Made by a program: the position numbers and the translations under genes
In this document: positions 24,656 to 36,272 of the stretch, in pieces
How positions within the stretch are numbered: the stretch's first letter is position 1
Layout of the letters: each line of letters opens with the position of its first letter
NCBI GenBank assembly: GCA_005408345.1
Contig: SEMN01000046.1
Coordinates: 992,001-1,056,000, forward strand
Direction of reading: 5' to 3'
DNA: 64,000 nt
DNA from: Macquaria australasica
Taxonomy: Eukaryota > Chordata > Actinopteri > Centrarchiformes > Percichthyidae
Notes under the pieces: model-generated
Databases searched by the model: none
What the model was told of the DNA's origin: nothing
The model's input: only the letters and a program-made list of their open reading frames with translations

Positions 24656-25073
24656 GGTAGGTGCAGGTAGGCTAGCTACATTTTGATTATGTCAGGGTCA
24701 ATTATAACACAGCGTTACAACCGCCCCCAACCGTACCACCCCATGACAAGCTACCCTGCTGGGTTGAAACAACAAAGATAACATTTGATTAATATATCAA
24801 ATGTTAGACAACAGAATGGTCATCAAAACTAGACAGATTTAAATTCATAGACATTTGAGGTTAAGACAGTATGAAAAGAATACTGTAGAAAAAATTACTT
24901 TCATGCCTCAAAAATTAGTCTTGGCAGAAAAACAATGATAAGTATGAGACATCAATTTGTCCTTTGGCAGGCAGAGAGGGATCATCACAGACCATGTGCA
25001 TAATGAGTTTCATGGTTCTGTCTTGTTTCTGATTGGTGCAATTTGAGATGTTACAATTGCCCCTTATCTCCCC
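24055..25073. mobile_element. ~1-kb MITE-like insertion in the mutyh fragment (copy 1)
   Basis: Absent from intact mutyh, where the surrounding sequence is continuous at about 41306. The ends are inverted: GACCGGGGGCAATTGTAACA on the left and GTTACAATTGCCCCTTATCT on the right. Further internal copies of GGGGCAATTGTAACA occur (about 24265), and there is an (ATA)n run at 24623-24654. No transposase is encoded. The family was not recognised. Confidence 0.65.
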
Positions 25074-25314
25074 AGGTGGTAAACATCAAGCTCACCTCTC
25101 CCACATAGTGGAGTTACATACTATGGGGCTGGCACAGTTAGCACGAGCACAAATATAGCATTGTCATAATTTGAGATCCAGATCAAGTTTCGGCCGGATG
25201 GAGCGGACGCTTACTGACCTTGGAAACAATCACCCGTAGACACTGGTGGCAGTCGATCAAGTCTGGCTTCTATTTTTCCTCCCTGCTCCTCTACATCCTC
25301 CCCTCATTTCCTAG

Positions 25315-25721
25315 AATACCAAGACAGCTTTCAGAGCTGCTTCCATTTCGGAGACTCCTACAGGATGGAGCAGACGGTCGGTGGCGTCCACGTCCCAGGA
25401 GATTCTCACGCCTACACTTCCCATCAGCACAATGGCTTCCACATGTCCACGAGCAACACTGGCACTGCAGGTGAGGACGTTTTAACGAAAGCCTAAATGC
25501 CAGAATCGTAAAAGATCATAACAGATCACCTGAATGATTTCATCAAAATGTTAAATAAACTGCTCTTGATCCCGTCTGTTCCAGGCTTCGGCTTGACCCA
25601 GGAGCTGCAAGGCGGCGCAGGGTGCCAGTTCTCTTCCAGCCCAGAGGAGAGCATTTTCTTCCAGGTGGGCAGCTTCGACCGCAGCCTGAGCCACATGTCC
25701 TCCGTCTACACAGAAACATAG
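25315..25721 (+). pseudogene. Orphan terminal exons of the glis1-like gene, copy 2
   Basis: Two exons, 25315-25470 and 25585-25721, match the last two exons of the glis1-like gene. Splice sites, frame and the TAG stop are preserved, but no upstream glis1 exon accompanies them. They could only be used as alternative terminal exons by splicing over the first elovl8 unit. The encoded peptide appears unchanged, so lack of decay more likely reflects recent copying than selection. Confidence 0.75.
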
Positions 25722-26045
25722 AGCAACACTGGTGCAGGGCATGCTTCACCACACCTACACTACTACTCTGCAGTCCAACTCCTTCCACACCCGTCTCATC
25801 ACACTTGGATCACCTCTTCTCTAGTTCCTGTTTCCTTTTAATTCATGCAAGATATGGGTCACATATTAAATCACAATACTTTATAGCTTATTCTGACTTA
25901 CTTAGCTACCAGATGGATGGGAAATCAGCAAGATGAAACAGAAACAGTTTAGTATACCGCAATGTGATTAACTACTTACCTGACACTATCTGAATGGTCA
26001 AGATGCAAATTACCCTAATAGTCTAATAGTCCAAGTAGGTAAGAA

Positions 26046-26805
26046 CAGTGGTTCCCAACCTTTTTTCTTGTGACCCCTTAAAACAAGGATGTTGTGTCAC
26101 TGGCTGCATATGTCTGTCAGTTGTCACCAGTTTAACCAAAAGGTGATTATTTTTTCTTCGCCTGTCTTATCATTTTTTTTACAGACAAATGATCCAGTAA
26201 TTCACAAGAAAATAATCAAAGATTTGAGCAAAGTGTGAGAAAATGAACACAATTTGAGGTATTTTCTGCTTTTCTATTCTGTTATAAAGCCGACTTTACA
26301 CATGAAGCTCGGTTTAATTGTCACGAGGACTCAGCCTGTGAAAACAGTTGTATAATGTTCTCTGTGGAAGTGAAGGGAGCTTTCTAAAGTCTGAGAAAAT
26401 AACCCCAATGGTGTCATAGTGATGTCATCAGGGTTATCTCGAATTGGTCTTGAGACTTTTTAATAGAAAGCCTGCGTTACAAACTTGGATTGGACGTGGA
26501 ATTTGAAATATGTGGGCATTTATCAGGCAGGGAGGGCCTAATGAAAGACATTGAGTTGCATTATGGGAATTGTAGGATCCAGTGTTTGTGGAGCTTGACC
26601 CATACTAGAGTTAAAAGTCAGGATATCTCAACCTCTGCTGCATCGATTTTGACCCTTCTGTTTTCAATCTGCCTCTTGGAAGTTCTCCAACATAATGAAA
26701 GAGCAATGCTAAATCACTGAAAGACCCCTTTAATCGTTTTGTGACCCTTCAGATTCGTCACGTGATTCTGCGTGGGGGCCCCCAACCCCAGGTTGGGAAC
26801 CACCG
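26046..26805. mobile_element. hAT-like MITE (copy 2 of 3)
   Basis: Duplicate of the element at 12705-13462, with the same CAGTGGTTCCCAACCT ends. It was carried along by the segmental duplication rather than inserted independently, since the flanks match too. Confidence 0.75.
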
Positions 26806-27911
26806 AGTTGGACGCGCTTTAAATACTTAAGAGGAAAGATTAAAAAACAAACAAACACTGTTTAATCTGGTTTTTGTTCTTCCGATTTTTACTCACTTTA
26901 AATGAAGAAATTACATGGAAGTCTCCTTCTCTTATTAGTAAAGTAAAAGAAAGCTGAAGAATGATGATTTCTTTTAAAAAACATGTGCCCTTCAGTAGTT
27001 CAAAGATCCACAGGTTTTATTTCTTAGGTTCAGAATTGTATTTATTGGCCAAGAACTCATCATGTATAAAGAATCTGACTTGGTAACACTGGTGCTAAGA
27101 CACTTGCAGTACAATCAGATCAAGCTTACACACGCAGATTTTTCAACCATGATATTTCTATCTTCCTGAAAATTGTTGTTTGAACTGTGTGTAACATTGA
27201 GAGCAACTTAAAACTGGAGTCAAAGTCCTTGTATTTATACACATACTTGGCCAATAAAGCTGATTCTGATATATAAACTTCAAACACTACAAAACTCCTG
27301 GATGAAAATGAAATGCCCCCTCCCTCCTCTTCATGCTTTTTCTCTCTAATCTACGTCTTTCAATCTATTTTAGACTGAAGTGTAGAGAAGAATATATCAT
27401 TTTGCCGTGTTGTTTTAACAGTGGGGGAAAAAAATGTTTGCATTTCCGTATTTTGAAGTGTTTTCTTTTTTTTCTTCTTTGCTTTTTGGATTTATCTCTG
27501 GAGGAGGGTTTGAGCTCATTAATTCTGCAATAATGCAGAGAAACCAGCCTACTTCATTATTATATGTATAAAATGTACAGTTTGTTTACAGCAATCATTT
27601 GAACATTTGTCATTTCTCAATTTAAGAAATAAATAATTGAATGATCACACAATGACATCTGACACTATTTAAAATGAAAAAAAAATGCAGAAAGTACTCA
27701 AATTGATCACATTAGTTGTATTTGTCTGTAAAATATTCAATATTCTGTGGGCATGTTGTTCCCTCTAGTGGACACCATGTAGTACTGCAGACAGGAAACT
27801 TCTCTGTATAAAATCCCTCAAGCTGACGCAACACTTTGTCACACTATCATGTCAGCGCCTCCCATAAAGCCTCAGTGTGTTTGACGGTGTGTAACGCCTC
27901 ACCACTGCCTC

Positions 27912-30514
27912 TTATTTCTGCTTCTTCTTGTTGAGGAAGCTCTGATAATAGAAGTTACTGAAGAGGATGATGAGGGTGACGCAGTAACCAAACACCATGA
28001 AGTTCATGAAGTTGGGGAAGTCGCACTCTGTGAGCAGGTTGTTGCCGGTGTGCAGGAGGAACAGCAGGAACTGCAGCTGGAGAGGCGGTCGGGGAAAAGT
28101 TCAGATTAGCTTCACAAACATCTTGTACGTGCAGTCACAGTTCTTTTCATTCAGAGCAGGAGCCACTCACCAGCTGCAGGGACGTGAGGTATCGTTTCCA
28201 CCACAGGTACTTCTGCATGTGAGGGCCGATCGCAGCCAGGCCGTAGTAAGAATACATCACGACGTGAACGAAGGTGTTGACCAGGCCGATGAAGAACGCT
28301 GGTACAAACAGAGGGACGCAAAAACATTCAGAGAAGCAATAAGGAATGGGCTGTTGGATTTGAAGTCATAAAAACATGTAGTGAAAGGAGTGTTTAAGTA
28401 TTGATAGTGAGTGAATTAAGTAGGCTATCAGAACTGGTACAAGTTTAAACTTTGAAGAATACAAAGTGTGAGGCAGTTTAGTATTACAGTTTAGTTTTAG
28501 TTTTATTATTTTGTAATGTTTTCTCATCAGTGTCTTAGTTTTGTTCTTTTTGTCAATTTTTATAACCAACATGAATTTGAGCCAGGTTTTGTTGCTTCAG
28601 TTGGGCTCTTTTGTATTTCCCCTGTTTAGCATGTGTGCTTTTGGATTATTATATACCATCACACAATAAAGACACCTCTCACTCACTCGAGTTGTTTCTA
28701 AAACATCACTCCCGTCTTGAGCTTCTGGGGACAAAACTGAATGCCCGATTTCTTTGGAATGAAAATAGTCGTGTTTAAAGGTGAATGAATACCAGCACAA
28801 ATTACAGACTCTGCAGCCTCCTTCAATAATCCTTATTTATCAAACTCAAGTTTAGTGTCTTGTTGAAGCTAATAGACTTTTTATATATTAAAAAAAACAG
28901 ACAGTAGCTTGTGGATGGAGGATAAGTGATGACATCAGCATCCTTATCACACTCACAGCAAATTACTAACATAGTTGACTTACACTGTCCCCCGGCTACA
29001 TACTTGACTCCCGCCCACCAGTTGAACATCAGTGGGCCGTGGTGGTAAACATGAAGGAATGTCACCTGACTGCTCTTCTTCCTCAGGATGAAGAAGAGCT
29101 GCTCATAGAGAGGAGCAAAGGAGACCATTATCAGTTGTAACTCTGCATACTTACACCCCTGAGTTTCACTGATGCTCTAAATGTTGTAACAAACACACCG
29201 TGTCACTGAGCTCTATGATCTTGGAGAAGAAAAACCACCAGCAGACTCTGGCCATCTGGAGAAAGGAGAGTTTGACATATTATTCATTTAATAACTGTAT
29301 GTTTTATCTTTCACCTGTCTGGTAGGATTTTCTTTACTGTGAACTACATTTCACATGTAACACATAATGTGCACAAACACATCAAAGTGACTAAATGCAT
29401 CAAGTGCGACTTGCTTACCCTCATTGCCAGCGGGCTGGTGCTGTAATCTACAGGCTGACAGAGGTAGCTGTAGTTCGAGAGCCAGGACGTGACCAGGAAC
29501 TGGTAAATATTCATACAATGACTTAATGAAACAATACACCACCAATATAACCACATCAGGAAACAGAAACTCCTAAGAGGAAGCAGCAGCTACGAGAATA
29601 TAAACAAAAACTGGAAATATTCAAGTAAAACTGAATATTTCCACCACTGCTGTAAAAAACAGAACAGAAAGCAGCACAAACACACCTCATAGAACATGTA
29701 GGCAGACAGGCCGACCATGGCAAAGTTGTAAACAATGAGAACCATTTTGAGGTCAACGGGTTGTCTGTGTTTCATCAGCCGAGGGCCGGCCCAGACCACA
29801 AAGAGGTAAACCAGGAAGATGATCGCCACCGGGACGGGGGAGTAGACCAGCAGCCACGGGTCCGTCCTCTTGTCTGGAACACGATAAGAGCTCTGTGTCA
29901 GACTTTAAGGCATTATTTATAAATTAATAAATATATTACAGGACACATCTCTGGCTATAATTACAAGTTTTAAGAGCTGCCTTGATTTCCCCAAACTTTC
30001 AGCACTGATTAAAGATGATTTTTGTTTTATTCTGCACAGGGAATACATTTTTTATTTTTTTTTTACAGTTTGTTAAGTGTGCAGTTTTGTGAATGTAAAC
30101 TTAATCCTGATTCAAAAAGCCTAAATATTTTTACTTGAGAAAAAGAAATGGCAGTTGCCATCTGATAATGAAAAAGTTCCTGTTCCTCTCACTCCTGTAT
30201 GTCCACCACTGTAACAAGATAATAGTGTTTAAAAAGTGGCTTGGTGGCAAATCATGTGACAAACCACAAAGCCGGCATTGTCAAGGCAAGCTGTGGAGGA
30301 CATCTGCAGCTCCCCACTCCCCCACACAAACACACACAAGTTCAGGCTTGTTTTTACAGACTGGGAATCTCTTCTACAACTACAACAGATATAAGTTTGC
30401 TGCAAAACTAAAGCAAAATGAACTGAATGTGAGGGGGGAAATAATCATCATCGTACCTCCATTGTCCACTAGCCTCTGGTGCACAGATAGGACAGTTTGC
30501 CAGGCAGAAGCCAT
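27912..30514 (-). CDS. elovl8: Very-long-chain fatty acid elongase Elovl8, copy 2
   Basis: Seven coding exons: 30457-30514, 29686-29873, 29419-29499, 29199-29255, 28984-29098, 28171-28298 and 27912-28076. Exon lengths equal those of copy 1, giving 263 residues. The histidine box region reads [13 protein letters not shown], so the HXXHH metal-binding core is kept but the next four residues differ from copy 1 (CSMI). In the last exon, NFMNFM replaces NSMNLM, a Val replaces an Ile and QSFL replaces QSYL; the end is KKKQK. Exons 1-4 and 6 encode the same residues as copy 1. The gene is compact (2.6 kb) because intron 1 lacks the 5-kb insertion. It has its own upstream non-coding exon (from 30604). 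Function is likely but substrate preference is unknown. Confidence 0.87.
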
Positions 30515-30956
30515 CTGGAAACAGAAAGGAAGTGAATGAGTAAAGATGAAAAACACTAAAATCTGTAGTAGTTAGAGACAAAACTCTGCTAACTGATGCT
30601 CACCTTGCAAACGGTGTTTCAGCAGTAAACGTCAGTGGCAACGCTGGAGAACCTTTGGACACTGTCTGGCAAACAACTAGTAGCAAAGTTCAACTTGCTG
30701 CCAAAATCCAGGTCCTCGTCCTGAGCTTGATGAATGAAGTGGAGCGACCAGCCGCACCCGAAACAGTGCTGCTGTAACAGACTTCACTGCAGCCAAGTAA
30801 CCAATAAAACACTGCACACAGTTACTGTGCGCAGTTGTCTTTAACCTGCATACCACTGAATGACAGTGAAGAAAATACCGAGATCTGGATCATTTCCTGC
30901 TTTTCTTCGTATTTTTTTTTCTTTTTTGGCAGGTTCAGTTGATTACATGTTTAACA

Positions 30957-30971
30957 CAGCAGGGGGCGCTG
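30957..30971 (+). promoter_or_regulatory. CTCF-like motif upstream of elovl8 copy 2
   Basis: CAGCAGGGGGCGCTG, the same as in copy 1. The inferred crossover that made the middle unit lies immediately to its left. Confidence 0.45.
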
Positions 30972-32352
30972 TTTCGTACTATAATGTGACCTACTGTCAA
31001 TATTAGGATTTTATTTTTTATTTGTGGCTTATGTTTTGTATATTTCCATGTATTTATTATACCGTATATATTTGTTTCAACAAAATAATAATTTTTATTA
31101 TTTTTATAAATAATTCCTTGTCCATCAAGGAATAAATGCAGATAGATAGATTTGGCAATAATAAAAGTAAATGCAAGACTACAAAGTCTGTGAGATAACA
31201 GACCAGAGTTCAGTGCTGTAACACCAAACAGTCAAACTTCTGCAGCTTTTCTGCAGCTCAAAGTTAAATAATTTCTCTTAATATTCACATGCCTAATAGC
31301 AGTCGTCTGTCTCATCCTGAGCACTATATAAAATTTAAGATGTGTGTAAATGTCAGTTTGTGTAATGTAAGCTACAATATATTCTCTTCAGACTTTAACT
31401 GGATCTTTTTCTTGTGATAAACTACAAAAGCTTCTCGTTCCTGTTACACACCAGGTTATTACAAGAAATTCTTCTATAAAATGAAATAAGTCTGCACGCT
31501 GCAGTAACAAGAAAGGATGTCATTATAACATGAACAAAAAATAATAGCAGCTTTTTTGTTCACTTTCTCTATGATGAAAATATAGATAATAAATCCTGAC
31601 TGGCAGTTCACATGTTGCCACTAGCTGGCATGAAACCTGGTGTTTGTCTTGTGTCTGGACTTTTTTATCCAAAATTATATTCTCTACACTTTTTTTTCCC
31701 TACTAACATTGCATTTTTAATGTGTTAATAAACATGACAATTATCTTACATACTGCTTGTAAAACATGTATTAAGCCGACATGAAATGGCTGCAGATGTT
31801 AGGATGCCATACAGATGTAACTTCATAGCAAGACTAGTCATAATAAAAATGATTAAAAGCCTGATCTACCATGAGTACACTGCTCTACATTCCTATTTTC
31901 CCTACAGGAAAATCATAGGAGCAATATACAGATTGTTTTCATTTTATAACAATTTAAAAACTTCTTAAAATAATTTGATGGCAACGTTAAAGGTGGAATC
32001 TGTCACTAGTACAGGATTATAGAATATGGTAGATTTTTGTAAAGGGTTTTTAAATATATAAATATACAGAAGTGCTTACCTTAGAGGTTTGTTCTTTCTG
32101 ACTGTCCACAGAATCACAAAGCTTCACAATCTGCAGGAGAGTTAACATATTGATCCCATTCATGGATTGTTCACAGACTACACATGAACAGATGTGGACA
32201 CTCGCTCACTCCTGCTGCCACATCTTTCTGAAACAAACTCAACGACCAACTACAACTACAACTGCCCTTCACGCTCTCTGAGACTCAGTTTAATAATCAC
32301 AGTAACCAAAAAACTTGAACTGAAAATCGCTGAAATGAAACTACAGCAAGTG

Positions 32353-32365
32353 CCACCAGAGGGCG
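32353..32365 (+). promoter_or_regulatory. CTCF-like motif at the deletion junction, copy 2
   Basis: CCACCAGAGGGCG, duplicate of the motif at 23991-24003. Binding is inferred only. Confidence 0.4.
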
Positions 32366-32416
32366 ATTACACAGCTACAGAAGGAGTTTGTGTGCATATA
32401 AAAGTGTGTATGACAG

Positions 32417-33430
32417 GGAGACCGGGGGCAATTGTAACAATTTTTGTATTTTATGTAATTACTCAAAAACCTCTTGAACTATTTGGATACAATTTTAAGT
32501 AACTTGTGTTCTACTTGTTAACAGTCATCAAATGTTTTTACAATCTTAGAGTCAGAATATTGATTCAAACACTAGAAGTCAAATGTTACATTTGCCCCCG
32601 CATACAGGGATGATAGTAACAGCATATGGGGCAATTGTAACAACGCATGTAGGCCTAGGCCTAATACCTTCATATAAATACCAAGGAACACAATAAACAT
32701 CTCAGAATATAGATATGGTTAAAACAATGTAATACCCATTGAACAATAATTCCAGTTTAACCAGTCCTGCAAAATGCCTAAAATGCCTGTCCAAGGTTTG
32801 GAGTAGGCCTATATGTATATTCTTGGGCTTAATTTCTTGCTGTGGCTTTAACAAACCCCATAGTGTTGCATATAATTTTTTTCTCCATTTCCTAGGCCTA
32901 GGCTACATACATCAACAAATCAATTCTGTAATTAGGTGCAATGATAGAATATTTATGATAGGAATATTTTATGTTATATAAAATATTATAATAATAATAA
33001 TAATAATAATAGGTAGGTGCAGGTAGGCTAGCTACATTTTGATTATGTCAGGGTCAATTATAACACAGCGTTACAACCGCCCCCAACCGTACCACCCCAT
33101 GACAAGCTACCCTGCTGGGTTGAAACAACAAAGATAACATTTGATTAATATATCAAATGTTAGACAACAGAATGGTCATCAAAACTAGACAGATTTAAAT
33201 TCATAGACATTTGAGGTTAAGACAGTATGAAAAGAATACTGTAGAAAAAATTACTTTCATGCCTCAAAAATTAGTCTTGGCAGAAAAACAATGATAAGTA
33301 TGAGACATCAAATTTGTCCTTTGGCAGGCAGAGAGGGATCATCACAGACCATGTGCATAATGAGTTTCATGGTTCTGTCTTGTTTCTGATTGGTGCAATT
33401 TGAGATGTTACAATTGCCCCTTATCTCCCC
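32417..33430. mobile_element. ~1-kb MITE-like insertion in the mutyh fragment (copy 2)
   Basis: Duplicate of 24055-25073 with the same inverted GGGGCAATTGTAAC ends; its ATA microsatellite is shorter (about 32985-33011). Confidence 0.65.
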
Positions 33431-33671
33431 AGGTGGTAAACATCAAGCTCACCTCTCCCACATAGTGGAGTTACATACTATGGGGCTGGCACAGTTAGCA
33501 CGAGCACAAATATAGCATTGTCATAATTTGAGATCCAGATCAAGTTTCGGCCGGATGGAGCGGACGCTTACTGACCTTGGAAACAATCACCCGTAGACAC
33601 TGGTGGCAGTCGATCAAGTCTGGCTTCTATTTTTCCTCCCTGCTCCTCTACATCCTCCCCTCATTTCCTAG

Positions 33672-34078
33672 AATACCAAGACAGCTTTCAGAGCTGCTTC
33701 CATTTCGGAGACTCCTACAGGATGGAGCAGACGGTCGGTGGCGTCCACGTCCCAGGAGATTCTCACGCCTACACTTCCCATCAGCACAATGGCTTCCACA
33801 TGTCCACGAGCAACACTGGCACTGCAGGTGAGGACGTTTTAACGAAAGCCTAAATGCCAGAATCGTAAAAGATCATAACAGATCACCTGAATGATTTCAT
33901 CAAAATGTTAAATAAACTGCTCTTGATCCCGTCTGTTCCAGGCTTCGGCTTGACCCAGGAGCTGCAAGGCGGCGCAGGGTGCCAGTTCTCTTCCAGCCCA
34001 GAGGAGAGCATTTTCTTCCAGGTGGGCAGCTTCGACCGCAGCCTGAGCCACATGTCCTCCGTCTACACAGAAACATAG
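33672..34078 (+). pseudogene. Orphan terminal exons of the glis1-like gene, copy 3
   Basis: Exons 33672-33827 and 33942-34078 repeat the last two glis1-like exons with splice sites and stop intact. As in copy 2, no upstream glis1 exons come with them. Confidence 0.75.
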
Positions 34079-34402
34079 AGCAACACTGGTGCAGGGCATG
34101 CTTCACCACACCTACACTACTACTCTGCAGTCCAACTCCTTCCACACCCGTCTCATCACACTTGGATCACCTCTTCTCTAGTTCCTGTTTCCTTTTAATT
34201 CATGCAAGATATGGGTCACATATTAAATCACAATACTTTATAGCTTATTCTGACTTACTTAGCTACCAGATGGATGGGAAATCAGCAAGATGAAACAGAA
34301 ACAGTTTAGTATACCGCAATGTGATTAACTACTTACCTGACACTATCTGAATGGTCAAGATGCAAATTACCCTAATAGTCTAATAGTCCAAGTAGGTAAG
34401 AA

Positions 34403-35162
34403 CAGTGGTTCCCAACCTTTTTTCTTGTGACCCCTTAAAACAAGGATGTTGTGTCACTGGCTGCATATGTCTGTCAGTTGTCACCAGTTTAACCAAAAGG
34501 TGATTATTTTTTCTTCGCCTGTCTTATCATTTTTTTTACAGACAAATGATCCAGTAATTCACAAGAAAATAATCAAAGATTTGAGCAAAGTGTGAGAAAA
34601 TGAACACAATTTGAGGTATTTTCTGCTTTTCTATTCTGTTATAAAGCCGACTTTACACATGAAGCTCGGTTTAATTGTCACGAGGACTCAGCCTGTGAAA
34701 ACAGTTGTATAATGTTCTCTGTGGAAGTGAAGGGAGCTTTCTAAAGTCTGAGAAAATAACCCCAATGGTGTCATAGTGATGTCATCAGGGTTATCTCGAA
34801 TTGGTCTTGAGACTTTTTAATAGAAAGCCTGCGTTACAAACTTGGATTGGACGTGGAATTTGAAATATGTGGGCATTTATCAGGCAGGGAGGGCCTAATG
34901 AAAGACATTGAGTTGCATTATGGGAATTGTAGGATCCAGTGTTTGTGGAGCTTGACCCATACTAGAGTTAAAAGTCAGGATATCTCAACCTCTGCTGCAT
35001 CGATTTTGACCCTTCTGTTTTCAATCTGCCTCTTGGAAGTTCTCCAACATAATGAAAGAGCAATGCTAAATCACTGAAAGACCCCTTTAATCGTTTTGTG
35101 ACCCTTCAGATTCGTCACGTGATTCTGCGTGGGGGCCCCCAACCCCAGGTTGGGAACCACCG
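34403..35162. mobile_element. hAT-like MITE (copy 3 of 3)
   Basis: Duplicate of 12705-13462, with the same ends and flanks. Confidence 0.75.
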
Positions 35163-36272
35163 AGTTGGACGCGCTTTAAATACTTAAGAGGAAAGATTAA
35201 AAAACAAACAAACACTGTTTAATCTGGTTTTTGTTCTTCCGATTTTTACTCACTTTAAAATGAAGAAATTACATGGAAGTCTCCTTCTCTTATTAGTAAA
35301 GTAAAAGAAAGCTGAAGAATGATGTTTTTTTTTTTAAAAACATGTGCCCTTCAGTAGTTCAAAGATCCACAGGTTTTATTTCTTAGATTCAGAATTATGT
35401 TTATTGGCCAAGAACTCATCATGTATAAAGAATCTGACTTGGTAACACTGGTGCTAAGACACTTGCAGTACAATCAGATCAAGCTTACACACGCAGATTT
35501 TTCAACCATGATATTTCTATCTTCCTGAAAATTGTTGTTTGAACTGTGTGTAACATTGAGAGCAACTTAAAACTGGAGTCAAAGTCCTTGTATTTATACA
35601 CATACTTGGCCAATAAAGCTGATTCTGATATATAAACTTCAAACACTACAAAACTCCTGGATGAAAATGAAATGCCCTCTCCCTCCTCTTTTTCTCTCTA
35701 ATCTACGTCTGTTTTAGACTGAAGTGTAGAGAAGAATATATCATTTTGCCGTGTTGTTTTAACAGTGGGAAAAAAATGTTTGCATTTCCGTATTTTGTTG
35801 TTAAGTGTTTTCTTTTTTTTCTTCTTCTTTGCTTTTTGGATTTATCTCTGGAGGAGGGTTTGAACTCATTAATTCTGCAATAATGCAGAGAAACCAGCCT
35901 ACTTCATTATTATATGTATAAAATGTACAGTTTGTTTACAGCAATCATTTGAACATTTATCATTTCTCAATTTAAGAAATAAATAATTGAAGAATGATCA
36001 CACAATGTCTCTTTTTTGACATCTGACACAATTTAAAATGACAAAAAAAAGAAAGTACTCAAATTGATCACATTAGTTGTATTTGTCTGTAAAATATTCA
36101 ATATTCTGTGGGCATGTTGTTCCCTCTAGTGGACACCATGTAGTACTGCAGACAGGAAACTTCTCTGTATAAAATCCCTCAAGCTGACGCAACACTTTGT
36201 CACACTATCATGTCAGCGCCTCCCATAAAGCCTCAGTGTGTTTGACGGTGTGTAACGCCTCACCACTGCCTC

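Larger units (their letters stand above)
11772..25112. repeat. Segmental triplication, copy 1 (glis1-like tail + elovl8 + truncated mutyh)
   Basis: Homology to copies 2 and 3 starts at GTTACATACTATGGGGCTGG (11772, 25113 and 33470). The order is last two glis1-like exons (+), elovl8 (-), mutyh 3' fragment (-). It is longer than copy 2 because a 5-kb TIR element sits at 17484-22487. It lacks ~0.5 kb present in the other copies: the sequence between 23390 and 23392 jumps over what is 31240-31740 in copy 2. It ends where mutyh exon sequence (ACATAGTGGAG) meets glis1 intron sequence at 25113. Confidence 0.9.
23718..25113 (-). pseudogene. mutyh: Truncated mutyh 3' fragment, copy 1
   Basis: An exon equivalent to mutyh 40634-40684 is present (23718-23768, encoding IVKLCDS...EQTSK). 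The true last exon is replaced by unrelated sequence. The exon equivalent to 41070-41216 is deleted. Only ~18 bp of the exon equivalent to 41327-41475 remain (25096-25113) before the sequence jumps into glis1 intron DNA. A ~1-kb MITE-like element is inserted at 24055-25073. No catalytic domain is present, so this is a by-product of duplication. Confidence 0.85.
25113..33469. repeat. Segmental triplication, copy 2 (middle, hybrid unit)
   Basis: 8357 bp with the same gene order as copy 1. Up to about 30900 it is almost identical to copy 3, including all elovl8 differences from copy 1. From about 30960 it follows copy 1: TTAACACAGCAGG, TTTCGTACTA, the truncated mutyh fragment, the ~1-kb insertion and the fusion to glis1 sequence. 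It carries a private A/T-rich change at about 31087-31113. Confidence 0.9.
32080..33470 (-). pseudogene. mutyh: Truncated mutyh 3' fragment, copy 2
   Basis: It has the same structure as the copy 1 fragment: the 51-nt exon is retained at 32080-32130, one exon is deleted, a ~1-kb MITE-like insertion is present and the sequence ends abruptly in an exon at about 33470. Because the insertion and deletion are shared with copy 1, these changes occurred once, before the second duplication step. Confidence 0.85.
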
